Origin: JBGPOS01 sp041488155
Lineage (GTDB): Bacteria > Chloroflexota > Dehalococcoidia > Tepidiformales > Tepidiformaceae
NCBI GenBank assembly: GCA_041488155.1
Contig: JBGPOS010000006.1
Coordinates: 1-64,000, forward strand
DNA: 64,000 bases
Reading direction: 5' to 3'
Part shown: positions 42,292 through 51,474 of the stretch, in pieces
Layout: the number at the start of each line of letters is the position of its first letter
Position numbering within the stretch: the first letter of the stretch is position 1
The notes under the pieces: model-generated
Seen by the model: only the letters and a program-made list of their open reading frames with translations
What the model was told of the DNA's origin: nothing
Databases searched by the model: none
Position numbers and translations under genes: made by a program

Positions 42292-43581
42292 TTGGTTGAT
42301 GAACTCTTAGCCAACCGGCCCCTCGGTGTTTTGTTTCTCAACACCCGCGATGCTGTGGGTGCTGACGTGGCTGTGCACCTGGCCTTGGCGCGAGCCCTCG
42401 ATAGAACCCAGTGTCGGGTCTGGGCGGCGACCGGCGTGTACGAGGCGCCGGAGGGCGACTCAGCGCGCGAGCTGTTTGCCGCCGTGCCCGAGCTGACGTT
42501 GCTCCCCCTGGAACTCGGGCGTCCTCTTTCGACGAGCCACGGGCGAGCTCGCCTGGCCGCCGCCATGGCTAACGTACGTGCGATAGGGAGCCTCGCGAAG
42601 TTGGCCCGACTGTGCCGCCGCGAAGGAATCGACGTCATCCACGTGACAGACCGGCCACGCGACCTCGTGTTCGGATGGCTCGTGTCCCGGCTCGCGAGCA
42701 AACGCCTGGTTGTCCAGGCGCATACGAACTACTACCGCCATGACTCCTCCGCCGTTCTGAACTGGATACTCCGCCGCGCCGATGCGGTGGTCGGGGTGTC
42801 TCGGTTTACCGCTGCCAGCTACGTGGAGAATGGAGGACTGGCGCGCGAACGCGTATTCGCCGTCCAGAACGCCGTGGACACGTCGCTGTTCAATCCTGGC
42901 GACTCTGGGCCGGCGCGCCTCGCAATGCGCGCCCGGTTGAACGCCGAAGCGGAAGCGCCCGTGATGGGCTGCGTCGCGCGCCTCATGCGCTGGAAGCGGC
43001 AGGCGACTCTCCTGGATGCGTTCGCCTCCGTACGAAGACACGTTCCGGCGGCGCAGCTCGTGCTCGCCGGGACGTCCCAAGACGTCTCGCCCGATGGACG
43101 GGGCAGCTTCCAGGACTACCTCGTGCGGCGAATCGCTGAGCTCGGACTGGAAGACTCAGTTCAGCTTGTTGGTTTCATCCCCCCAGCCGATATGCCCAAG
43201 TTCTACGCCGGGCTCGACCTGTTGGTTCACCCTGCGGTCGATGAGCCTTTCGGACTCGTGCTCGTTGAAGCCATGGCAAGCGGCATCCCGGTAGTGGCGG
43301 TCGGTGCTGGCGGTGTTCCGGAGATAATCCGCGACGGCGTTGATGGCCTCCTCGTGCCCGCGGAGCAACCCAATGCCATGGCCAGCGCCATGCTGCGGGT
43401 CCTGGAAGATTCGTCCCTGTCGGCGAGGCTGGCTGCTGCGGGCCGCCGGCGAGTCGTCGAGACCTTCGGCGGGCCCCGGCAAGCCGCCGAGATGCTGGCT
43501 GTCTACCGGAGCCTCGTTTCTCGAGGCGAGTTCGACCGGGTGTCGGCCCTCACCGAGACCCTCTCCCACCAAGAAAGGTAG
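42292..43581 (+). CDS. Glycosyltransferase family 4
   Basis: A 429-residue GT-B glycosyltransferase. The C-terminal nucleotide-sugar domain has the GT4 signature HPAVDEPFGLVLVEAMASGIPVV with both glutamates, followed by GGVPEIIRDGVDGLLV. It transfers a hexose from a nucleotide sugar to the growing polysaccharide at the cytoplasmic membrane. It opens the exopolysaccharide locus. The TTG start lacks a clear ribosome-binding site and is uncertain by a few residues. Confidence 0.88.
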   Translation: MVDELLANRPLGVLFLNTRDAVGADVAVHLALARALDRTQCRVWAATGVYEAPEGDSARELFAAVPELTLLPLELGRPLSTSHGRARLAAAMANVRAIGSLAKLARLCRREGIDVIHVTDRPRDLVFGWLVSRLASKRLVVQAHTNYYRHDSSAVLNWILRRADAVVGVSRFTAASYVENGGLARERVFAVQNAVDTSLFNPGDSGPARLAMRARLNAEAEAPVMGCVARLMRWKRQATLLDAFASVRRHVPAAQLVLAGTSQDVSPDGRGSFQDYLVRRIAELGLEDSVQLVGFIPPADMPKFYAGLDLLVHPAVDEPFGLVLVEAMASGIPVVAVGAGGVPEIIRDGVDGLLVPAEQPNAMASAMLRVLEDSSLSARLAAAGRRRVVETFGGPRQAAEMLAVYRSLVSRGEFDRVSALTETLSHQER

Positions 43582-43584
43582 TCA

Positions 43585-45273
43585 ATGATGGAACGGCGCC
43601 TGTACCTCGTTAGTCCTCCGGGCCTTAAGGGTCGCACAAATGAGCGCAGCCAATCGGGGGGCCTGGGCGTTGCACGAAAACTAAAACCGTTCGAAAAGGA
43701 GCCTGTGGAAGTCGTGGCTCATGACTTCCTCTACCAGGCCGCCGTAGCCGAACGGGCCGGACACCAGGTGCAGATCGTCGATCTGGTGGTCGATCACGTG
43801 ACCGACCATGCAAACGGCATGGCGGTCGTGGCACAGAAGCTGGCGGCCGGGCGGAAGGGTTCTCCCACGGTGGCCACGTGGATTGGCGTCCGGATGTCGA
43901 TAACCTCGCTCCGCAGCGACATCCGATTCGCCAACCGGCTCAAGGCAGAATTTCCCGACGCGACCGTTTACGCGTTCGGCAGCGTCTTGATGACGACCTA
44001 TCGCCACTGGATCGGCGAAGCCAGTTTCGACTATCTCTTCTTCGGCGAGCCCGAATCGATCATCGAAGAGGCGATGGCGGCCGAAGACCCTGCGACTGTC
44101 GAGGGCGTCATCTCAGTGGCCGGATACGTGGATCAGGACGAGCCAGGCCTGTATGACGAATCCTCCACTTCGCTCTACCTCAAGTGGCGCAAGGTCCCGG
44201 ACCTCAATTCGCTCCCGCGCGCCGCCTGGCACCTTGTTGGTCTCGACCGGTATGCGCCGGGGCGAAGTCTCTCGACCCTGGGGCTGAACGTTGAAGCAAG
44301 TCGGGGTTGTTTCATGCCGTGCACGATGTGCCCGTACAACCTCATCGAAGGCCGGGCGATGCGATTCCGCACTCCCGAGAGCGTGCTGGAGGAAATCGAG
44401 TATCTCTACCGCACATTCGGTATTCGCCACATCAGCTTCCGGGATCCCAACTTTGCGGCCAACAAGCCCCAGGTGCGCGCCCTGGCTGAAGGCCTGATCA
44501 AGATGGACCTCCCGATCGGACTCGCTGCCGAACTGAGCCTCGAATTGCTCGACCGCCCGCTCCTGGAACTCATGCACCGGGCCGGCATCCGGACGCTTCT
44601 CACGGGAGTGGAGTCTGATGTCCCGGAGATAATGAAGACGCTTGGGCAGAACACCAAGATCAACCGAATCCTCGAAGAGAAGGTCCCCATCTGCGATGAG
44701 CTGGGTATCAAGCTCTGGGGCTTCTTCCTTATCGGCACGCCCGAGGAGACGTGGCACACGGTCAGGCACACCTGGAAGTTCGCCCGCTCGCTCGGCATCG
44801 AAGCGACGATGACAATCCTCACTCCCTTCCCGGGCACCCCGATCTATTGGCGCGCGCTACGGGAGGATCTTCTTGTCCGCGGAAAGGAGATGACCTACGA
44901 GGACTGGAACAGCTACACGGCCACCATGCGAACGTACGTCATGTCGCTTCGCGACGTGAAGCTCGCTCGCACCTGGGCCCGTCTCGAAACGTACGTCCCG
45001 TACCGCTGGAACCAACTCACGCACGCTTCCGCCCGCCGCAAGCTGCGTGGGGTCGCGCACCTTGCGCCTCGTGTCGCAGTCCTGGGCGCGCTGCGGGCCT
45101 ATGCAGCCTTCAAGCTCTTCCGGGAGGGTCGACGGGCGCTTCCTTCGACGCCGTTCGCGCCGGGCCACGGAAGAAGCGCCAAAGCTGAAGGCGAGCTGAT
45201 CCCGCTCTCTGTGGTCGGTCCACAGCCCGATGACTCTCGAGCGCCGGTGGCAGGCGTAGCGACCCGCGACTGA
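43585..45273 (+). CDS. B12-binding-type radical SAM enzyme
   Basis: A 562-residue radical SAM protein. The N-terminal 180 residues form a cobalamin-binding-like Rossmann domain (HQVQIVDLVVDH, TVYAFGSVLM, FDYLFFGEPESIIEEAM). The [4Fe-4S] ligands C242, C246 and C249 are in RGCFMPCTMCPY. The C-terminal region lacks a methylase-specific motif I know. Relatives do methylations and C-C bond formation on lipids, hopanoids or sugars. It starts four bases after a glycosyltransferase stop and precedes an acyltransferase, so a lipid or glycan substrate is likely. Confidence 0.85.
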   Translation: MMERRLYLVSPPGLKGRTNERSQSGGLGVARKLKPFEKEPVEVVAHDFLYQAAVAERAGHQVQIVDLVVDHVTDHANGMAVVAQKLAAGRKGSPTVATWIGVRMSITSLRSDIRFANRLKAEFPDATVYAFGSVLMTTYRHWIGEASFDYLFFGEPESIIEEAMAAEDPATVEGVISVAGYVDQDEPGLYDESSTSLYLKWRKVPDLNSLPRAAWHLVGLDRYAPGRSLSTLGLNVEASRGCFMPCTMCPYNLIEGRAMRFRTPESVLEEIEYLYRTFGIRHISFRDPNFAANKPQVRALAEGLIKMDLPIGLAAELSLELLDRPLLELMHRAGIRTLLTGVESDVPEIMKTLGQNTKINRILEEKVPICDELGIKLWGFFLIGTPEETWHTVRHTWKFARSLGIEATMTILTPFPGTPIYWRALREDLLVRGKEMTYEDWNSYTATMRTYVMSLRDVKLARTWARLETYVPYRWNQLTHASARRKLRGVAHLAPRVAVLGALRAYAAFKLFREGRRALPSTPFAPGHGRSAKAEGELIPLSVVGPQPDDSRAPVAGVATRD

Positions 45274-45521
45274 ATGGGGTCCATAGGCATCCGCCCCTGG
45301 CGGACAGCGCCTGCGGGGCACGGACTGACCGGCGCAGCCCCGCACGACCGAACGCTCCACCCGGCCTCCACGGAGGCTCGACCCTGCGGACCAAGATTGC
45401 CAGGTAGGGATGGGGCCCAGCAGATCAGTCGAATTGACTGGCTTTCTCGCGCTACTGCTGGCGCCCACGGGTTCGCCCGGCGGCGTCCGCGCCGCACGGC
45501 AACCGGGGACGGAGGACCTGC

Positions 45522-46673
45522 GTGGACGACGCTCAGCTTTTCGCGTCAAAGCACTGGTGGTCCGACAGGATCGGACGGCCAAGGGAGCTGCTGCGCGTCT
45601 TCGGTTGGTTGCGGTTTCTGGCCGATCGCTTCGTGATTGTGCCGGCCGCGCGGACGTTGCCGTTGGGTGCAGCGCTGTGGCTGGCGGGAGCGGCCGGGTG
45701 GCTCGACGCCACGATCCCCAGCGGGATGAGCCGTGCCGCCAGGCGGGAGATCGAAGTCTGTACAGGCGCGACTGGGATGCGCCGGTTGAGGCTGGTTGCT
45801 CGGCGGCTAGCCGGCACCCGTCGCGATCTCGTTTACCACGTCCGAATGAACTCGGGCCGAGAACGCCCCGAGCGCTGGACCTTGATCCAGGAGAACGGCG
45901 GACCCATTAGTGGCCTGCTCTCTTCGGGCCGGCCCTTCGTTATCGCCAGCGGCCACTTCCTCAGCTCCGCGAGCACACTTCGCTACAAGGCACTGCCGCA
46001 GGCGAACAGGCCGGTTTCGGGCGAGCTTCCCCGCTGGATGCTCTCGCCACTCGAACTTCGCCGGAGACTGACTTCCCAGTCGGCGAAAGGCGCGAGACAC
46101 GGGTTCTACCGAACCACGGAGACGGCCGATGAGCTGGCAGAACGGGCCGCGATTGTCCCAGATCTCTGGGCGGAGCCAAGGAACTGGGCCGAGGCGCCAG
46201 CCAGGATCCCGAGCGTCCAAGATGCGGCGTTGGCCAGGCTCCGCGAGCCCGGAGCCACCGTCTCAATCTACCCGGACGTCCATTGGGACAAGCCCAACGC
46301 CTATCACAGACCGTTCGCCGGGGTATCGGATCGACGGTTCGCCATCGGCGCCGCCAGAATCGCCCGCCTCGCTTCGTGTCCGATTGTCCCGTACGTGGCC
46401 GTACACGGCCCAGGCCCTCGAACCGTCACGATAACTTGGGGAGAGCCCATCGAGGCTGGCGACCCCGACGACAAATCCAGCGACATTCGGGTAATGGACC
46501 GGATCATCGATTTCATCGAGCGCCAGGTGGCCTTGCACCCATGTGAGTACCTTCTTGGGATCGGTCACGAGCGACGGTGGGACCCCGCGAGCGAGAGATG
46601 GATCTGCGGAGATTCGCTGGAAGCCCGGAAGAGCATCGCCCGAGACACCAAACAGCCTGCCGGCGCTGGTTAG
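45522..46673 (+). CDS. LpxL/HtrB-like lysophospholipid acyltransferase family protein
   Basis: A 383-residue protein of the LPLAT superfamily. Core segments are RPFVIASGHFLSSAS, a central ATVSIYPDVHWDKP, and RIARLASCPIVPYVAVHG. In LpxL-type enzymes the first motif is HxxxxE/D; here the last position is alanine (HFLSSA), so canonical catalysis is doubtful. One hydrophobic stretch is near the N-terminus. GTG follows GGAGG at seven bases. No other lipid A gene is present, suggesting a different lipid acceptor. Confidence 0.75.
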   Translation: MDDAQLFASKHWWSDRIGRPRELLRVFGWLRFLADRFVIVPAARTLPLGAALWLAGAAGWLDATIPSGMSRAARREIEVCTGATGMRRLRLVARRLAGTRRDLVYHVRMNSGRERPERWTLIQENGGPISGLLSSGRPFVIASGHFLSSASTLRYKALPQANRPVSGELPRWMLSPLELRRRLTSQSAKGARHGFYRTTETADELAERAAIVPDLWAEPRNWAEAPARIPSVQDAALARLREPGATVSIYPDVHWDKPNAYHRPFAGVSDRRFAIGAARIARLASCPIVPYVAVHGPGPRTVTITWGEPIEAGDPDDKSSDIRVMDRIIDFIERQVALHPCEYLLGIGHERRWDPASERWICGDSLEARKSIARDTKQPAGAG

Positions 46674-46728
46674 CACTTGCGGTCGGGGGCGGGCCCCCGT
46701 TTGCCTGCAGACTGGTTCCTTCGGTGCC

Positions 46729-48213
46729 TCAGGGAGAGGCGATGGCCGACCGAAGATGCCTGGCCTCGGCGGGTGTAACGAGCCGTAGCGCAATGATGGC
46801 CGCGACATAGACCACGGCTCCGGCCCCAATCGCTGCGAAGAGACCGAGCGGCCCCAGGGCGAGCTCCACCACCGCTACCATCGCCCCGCAGGCGCACAGC
46901 GAGAGGGCAGCCACGCGAACCGACTGTTTCCTTTCGATGTTCGCGCCCAGCATGGTCCAGATCCACGCCCCCACGAAGCACTCCGTTGCGACGGTGATGA
47001 CCGATGCCCCAATCGCGCCGTTCCCGAACCACGAAACGCTCAGAGGAATTGCGGCGAGATTGATAACCGGGTTCAACACAGCCGCCCCACAGCCCACTAT
47101 TGCGACACGCTTCTGCCGATCCATGGCGAACAGTGCGGTCCCGAGGATCGTGTCCATCGCCGCCAGTGGGATGTGGAGTGAAAGGATCATCAGGAGCGGG
47201 GCGGCGTCCTTGAATTGTCCCCCGCCGCCGCCTATCAACTTCGTCAGCTCAGGCGCAAGAACGATCAGTCCCGCGGCCATCGGCAACGTAATCAGGATCA
47301 CGGCGCGAGTCGCGTTTGTAACCACACCTTTGAAGAAAGCTCTGTCTTTGAACGCGGCGGCCGACAGGGCCGGGTAAACGGCGGCGGTCACGACCGTGGT
47401 GCCGAAAATAGGGATCTCCGCCAACCGGTGCGCGAAGGCATACTCGCCGACAGTGGCGCTGTTAGTCAGCCCGGCCAGCAGGAGGTAGTCGATTGAACCG
47501 TAGAGCCGCAGTGCAAGGTCCCACGCAAGAAACGGCAGTCCGCCCGCAATCAGGGAGGCGGCCAACGGTCTCGACCAGTGGATCGGCCGGCCCAGGCGCC
47601 TCCAGAACAACGTCACAGGGACTGCCATGTAGATCGGTGCGAACAGTGCGGACGCCGAGACAAGCCAGAATAGTCCGCCTCCGAGGAGCAGGATGCCAAC
47701 CGTGGTGCACTGGGCGGCGACGCCGAAGAGGGCCGCGAACATCGCCGCTTTGCCCATGGTCTGGTTTCCCTGCAAACCGGCGTTCGCGGCATCGCTGATC
47801 AGCCCGAACACGGTAGAGCCAATCATCACCGCCAGCACGAATCGGGCCAGGTTGCCTTCGACGACGGTCAATGTGATCGCCATCGTTGGGAGCAGAAACG
47901 CCAACCAGATGGCCACGCGCAAGGCCATCGCGTGGACAACGACGTTCGCGGCATTGTCGCGGTCCCGCGCAACTGACTTCACGATCTGGGCCGAGGTCCC
48001 GAACCCGGCCGTGAGGCCCAGAATTGCCGCGAGGGTGCCAGCGCTCGCGAAGACCCCGAGCCGGCTCGCGCCGAGAAAGCGAGGGATAAAGAGGATGCTG
48101 ACCAGCGACGTGGCCCACGTTACGCCCTGGACCGAAAGCAACGCAGCCGCTGTCCGGATGATCGGACCTGCGCGCGAGGTTGTAGGTGCATGGTCCAGTG
48201 TTACGGTCGCCAA
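46729..48213 (-). CDS. Wzx-type polysaccharide flippase
   Basis: A 494-residue MATE/MOP-superfamily transporter with about 14 membrane helices (for example WLAFLLPTMAITLTVVEG and RAVILITLPMAAGLIVLAPEL). It should flip undecaprenyl-linked oligosaccharide units. TTG at 48213 is chosen because GAGAGG lies six bases upstream; the longer open frame has no transporter-like sequence. It is the only leftward gene inside the locus and is divergent from the WecG/TagA gene. Confidence 0.85.
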   Translation of the reverse strand: MATVTLDHAPTTSRAGPIIRTAAALLSVQGVTWATSLVSILFIPRFLGASRLGVFASAGTLAAILGLTAGFGTSAQIVKSVARDRDNAANVVVHAMALRVAIWLAFLLPTMAITLTVVEGNLARFVLAVMIGSTVFGLISDAANAGLQGNQTMGKAAMFAALFGVAAQCTTVGILLLGGGLFWLVSASALFAPIYMAVPVTLFWRRLGRPIHWSRPLAASLIAGGLPFLAWDLALRLYGSIDYLLLAGLTNSATVGEYAFAHRLAEIPIFGTTVVTAAVYPALSAAAFKDRAFFKGVVTNATRAVILITLPMAAGLIVLAPELTKLIGGGGGQFKDAAPLLMILSLHIPLAAMDTILGTALFAMDRQKRVAIVGCGAAVLNPVINLAAIPLSVSWFGNGAIGASVITVATECFVGAWIWTMLGANIERKQSVRVAALSLCACGAMVAVVELALGPLGLFAAIGAGAVVYVAAIIALRLVTPAEARHLRSAIASP

Positions 48214-48423
48214 CGAACCTCTCTCGACTGGCAATCGGCCGGGAGGCAATCCCAACGCGCCGTCAACCGTGTTGATCCTGCCCGCGACTCGTTGAGGCTT
48301 CGTTGAGCGCCCGGCCATGGGGCCGCTGTGTGCTACCCAAAAGGGCGGCGCCCGGCGGTTCCGAGTGCCGCGTTCACACCCGCTCAACGGGAGATTGACT
48401 GTGGCTGTCCAATCTTCGCGGTG

Positions 48424-49290
48424 ATGGTTGCTCTCCGATCGCTTCGCACTTCGACCAGCGCTGGTTACTCGGAAGCGACGCCCCGCCGTCATGTCATGGT
48501 CGGAGGTGTTCCGATCTTCGACGGCGGAATGGCTGAGGCCGTGAGTGTTTGCCTCGATCTCGTCGACCATGGTCGCGGTGGGCGAGTGGCAACGGCCAAC
48601 CTGGACTTCCTCGCGCTAGCTCGCAAGCAGCGCACCCTTGCGGAAGACCTGAGGCGCTCGACGCTCGTCGTTGCCGACGGAATGCCGGTGCGGTGGTTGG
48701 CCAGGCTGGCGGGCGCCGCCCGGGCACGGCGCGTCGCCGGCGTTGACCTCGTGACCTGCCTGTGCCAGGCAGCCGGGACCTCACGGGGGCTTCGAGTCTC
48801 GCTCTACGGCGGTCAGCCTGAAGTCGCGGCAAGGGCGGCCGAGCGCCTGGCCGGCCTCGGACCGCGGATCGTGATCGCCGCGGTGGTAACGCCGCCCTTT
48901 CGGAAGCTCGCTGTCGCGGAGTTGGACCGCTTCCGCGACGAGCTCGTCGAGAGCCGGCCGGAGGTCGTCCTCGTCGCGCTCGGTTGTCCGGCGCAGGAGC
49001 GGCTGATCGCTGAGTGGCACCCGGCCCTGCCGGGAGCGCTCTGGATCGGCGTGGGCGGGACCTTCGATCTACTGACCGGCAGAAGGCGGCGTGCCCCTCG
49101 CTTGATTCAATCGGCGGGCATGGAATGGATCTTTCGCATGGTCCAAGAACCGCGCCGTCTGGGGAGACGCTACCTGGGAAGGGACGTCCCGGCGGCCGCG
49201 GTCATCGCTTGGCAGCTACTCCTGGAGCGCCTCTGGCGGCGCCCCTCAGCTTCTATCGGTCCCCGGGAAGACGCGAGCTACCTCGACTAA
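48424..49290 (+). CDS. WecG/TagA/CpsF family glycosyltransferase
   Basis: A 288-residue GT26 enzyme. Hallmarks are TANLDFLALARKQ, VADGMPVRWLARL, RVAGVDLV, SLYGGQPEVAARAA, VALGCPAQERLIAE and GVGGTFDLLTGRRRRAP. The family adds N-acetylmannosamine(uronate) or glucose to a lipid-linked sugar. The start may be the GTG at 48421 or an ATG further in, since no good ribosome-binding site is seen. Confidence 0.88.
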   Translation: MVALRSLRTSTSAGYSEATPRRHVMVGGVPIFDGGMAEAVSVCLDLVDHGRGGRVATANLDFLALARKQRTLAEDLRRSTLVVADGMPVRWLARLAGAARARRVAGVDLVTCLCQAAGTSRGLRVSLYGGQPEVAARAAERLAGLGPRIVIAAVVTPPFRKLAVAELDRFRDELVESRPEVVLVALGCPAQERLIAEWHPALPGALWIGVGGTFDLLTGRRRRAPRLIQSAGMEWIFRMVQEPRRLGRRYLGRDVPAAAVIAWQLLLERLWRRPSASIGPREDASYLD

Positions 49291-49389
49291 GTAGCGAGTA
49301 CAGCCGAGATACAGCGCCTCAACGGGCTGTCAACGAATTCCCTTCAGATTATCGAGTGCGGGGCGCCACGCCTTGAAGGAGAAGCGGTC

Positions 49390-50745
49390 TTGACACGACT
49401 GGCCATTATCGGCTGCGGCTATGTCGGCGGAGTTTCTGCCGCCTGTTTTGCCGAGCTCGGGCATACGGTCGATTGCATCGACATCGACTCGGCCCGGATA
49501 GAGGTGTTCCGCCAGGGACGAAGTCCGGTCTTCGAGCCCGGCCTCGATGACCTCATCGCCAGCGGACTAAAGAGCGGCCGGCTGCGGTTCCGCGACAGCT
49601 ACCCGGCGAAGATGGACGCCGAAATCGTCTTCATCGCCGTGAACACGCCTGGTTCTCAAGAAGGAGCGGCCGATCTGCGGGCCGTGCGCGACGCCATCAG
49701 CTCGGTGGCAACGCGGCTTCGGCCCAATGGAATCATCGTCAACAAGAGCACCGTCCCGATCGGGACCGGCGACCTCGTTGAGGGGATCGCTCGGCGAAGC
49801 GCCAAGACCCGGGTGTCGGTGGTTTCGAACCCTGAGTTCCTGCGGGAAGGCTCAGCGGTGAGCGACTTTATGCGCCCCGACCGCATTGTCCTCGGCGCCA
49901 ACGATCCTGAGGCCATCGAACGTGTCGCAGCGCTTTACGAGCCCCTGGGCGCCCCCATTCAACGAGTCGACATTCGCACTGCAGAAATGATCAAGTACGC
50001 CTCCAACGCCTTCCTGGCAACGAAGATTTCTTTCATCAACGAAATAGCCGCGATTTGCGAGTCCCTCGGGGCCGACGTAAATCAAGTCGCGTTCGGTATG
50101 GGTATGGACGCGCGGATCGGCTCGCAGTTTCTCGCCGCTGGCCTCGGATGGGGCGGAAGTTGCTTCCCCAAAGACGTCCGTGCCCTTGCTCACATGGCGG
50201 CCGTCCACGGCACACACCCTCAGCTGCTGCGATCGGTGATAGAGATCAACAGCGACCAGCGGCTGCGCACGGTCCAGAAGATTCGAAGCGCGGTCGGAAG
50301 CTTCGAAGGGCGGCGAATCCTCATCCTGGGCGCCGCGTTCAAGGCTAATACAGATGACGTCCGGAATTCCCCGGCGCTCGAACTCGCGAACCTCCTCTAT
50401 CACGAAGGAGCGGAAGCCGTCGTGTACGACCCGGTTGTTTCGGCCGAAATCATAGCGGCGCAAGCGCCCTTTGTGGTCGTTGCCAGCAGCGTGGCTGAGG
50501 GCGGGAGGGGGGCCGATGCAGTGGTCCTCGCGACGGACTGGGACGATTTCCTGACCATGGACTACGGCCGGCTGGGCGCAGTCATGCGTTCCCGGATCGT
50601 CATCGACGCACGCAATCGCCTGGACCCCTTAGCGCTCCGGGCCCTCGGGTTCGCCTACTACTGCATTGGGCGTCCGACTCTCGAACACCCAACCTCGCGA
50701 CCGCGTGAGCAGGCGGCGCCGCTGACCGCGGCAGGGGGCAACTGA
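49390..50745 (+). CDS. ugd: UDP-glucose/GDP-mannose dehydrogenase family, probably UDP-glucose 6-dehydrogenase
   Basis: A 451-residue NAD-dependent dehydrogenase. GCGYVG near the N-terminus binds NAD, the catalytic cysteine C258 is in GGSCFPKD, and NKSTVPIGT and AFKANTDDVRNSPA are standard. With the UDP-glucuronate decarboxylase four kilobases on it most likely oxidises UDP-glucose. TTG follows GAAGGAGAAG. Confidence 0.9.
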   Translation: MTRLAIIGCGYVGGVSAACFAELGHTVDCIDIDSARIEVFRQGRSPVFEPGLDDLIASGLKSGRLRFRDSYPAKMDAEIVFIAVNTPGSQEGAADLRAVRDAISSVATRLRPNGIIVNKSTVPIGTGDLVEGIARRSAKTRVSVVSNPEFLREGSAVSDFMRPDRIVLGANDPEAIERVAALYEPLGAPIQRVDIRTAEMIKYASNAFLATKISFINEIAAICESLGADVNQVAFGMGMDARIGSQFLAAGLGWGGSCFPKDVRALAHMAAVHGTHPQLLRSVIEINSDQRLRTVQKIRSAVGSFEGRRILILGAAFKANTDDVRNSPALELANLLYHEGAEAVVYDPVVSAEIIAAQAPFVVVASSVAEGGRGADAVVLATDWDDFLTMDYGRLGAVMRSRIVIDARNRLDPLALRALGFAYYCIGRPTLEHPTSRPREQAAPLTAAGGN

Positions 50746-51426
50746 ATGGCATCATCCTCGATCGCCGCCCGGCCCCGGCCGGAACCTCTTGATGGCTTCG
50801 TCGAGATCGGCGCCCTGTGGGTTGTGCCAATGCCTGCGTGGAAGCGCCTGGTCGACGTTGTCGGCGCCGTCGTGGGGATGGTACTGCTACTCCCGCTGAT
50901 GTTCGCACTGGCCCTGGCTGTTGTGCTCGACAGCCAGGGAGGGCCGATCTACCGGCAGACTCGCGTAGGTCGCGGGGGTCGCTGTTTCACCTGTTGGAAG
51001 TTCCGTTCGATGCACCTGGGAGCGGATCGCATGCAGGAGAGCCTGATGCGTCACAATGAGGCCGACGGCCTCATCTTCAAGATGAAGGAAGATCCCCGCC
51101 GTACCCGCGTGGGCCGGTGGCTACGAAGGACGAGCCTCGACGAACTGCCGCAGCTCTGGAACGTGCTGACGGGCAGCATGAGCCTGGTCGGTCCCAGGCC
51201 TCCCCTGGTGACCGAGGTACTGCAGTACGACGAACCCCACATGAGGCGCCTCGCTGCGAAACCCGGCATCACCGGCCTCTGGCAGGTGACGCTTCGCGGC
51301 CGGCACGACTTCGCCGACATGGTCGAGTTGGACGTCCAGTATGCCCGCGAGCTGTCGTTCAGGCTCGACCTCAAGATCCTCCTGATGACCTTGCCGACCG
51401 TCATAAGGGGCAGTGGCTCCTATTGA
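50746..51426 (+). CDS. Phosphoglycosyl transferase (WcaJ/PglC-type bacterial sugar transferase)
   Basis: A 226-residue priming enzyme. One N-terminal membrane helix (VDVVGAVVGMVLLLPLMFALALAVV) is followed by the catalytic core: FRSMHLGAD, the linker RRTSLDELPQLWNVLTGSMSLVGPRPP, and KPGITGLWQV. It transfers a sugar phosphate to undecaprenyl phosphate. It lacks the extra N-terminal membrane domain of WcaJ. ATG follows the ugd stop directly. Confidence 0.92.
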   Translation: MASSSIAARPRPEPLDGFVEIGALWVVPMPAWKRLVDVVGAVVGMVLLLPLMFALALAVVLDSQGGPIYRQTRVGRGGRCFTCWKFRSMHLGADRMQESLMRHNEADGLIFKMKEDPRRTRVGRWLRRTSLDELPQLWNVLTGSMSLVGPRPPLVTEVLQYDEPHMRRLAAKPGITGLWQVTLRGRHDFADMVELDVQYARELSFRLDLKILLMTLPTVIRGSGSY

Positions 51427-51474
51427 AGGCGCCGTTGGCCAACTGTGGGCGGCGAGGCTGAAAGGCAGAGAAGC

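Noticed and set aside
45410..45910. Plus-strand frame before and across the acyltransferase start
   Set aside because: The acyltransferase at 45522 has a GGAGG site and family motifs; the competing frame degenerates into arginine-rich shadow.
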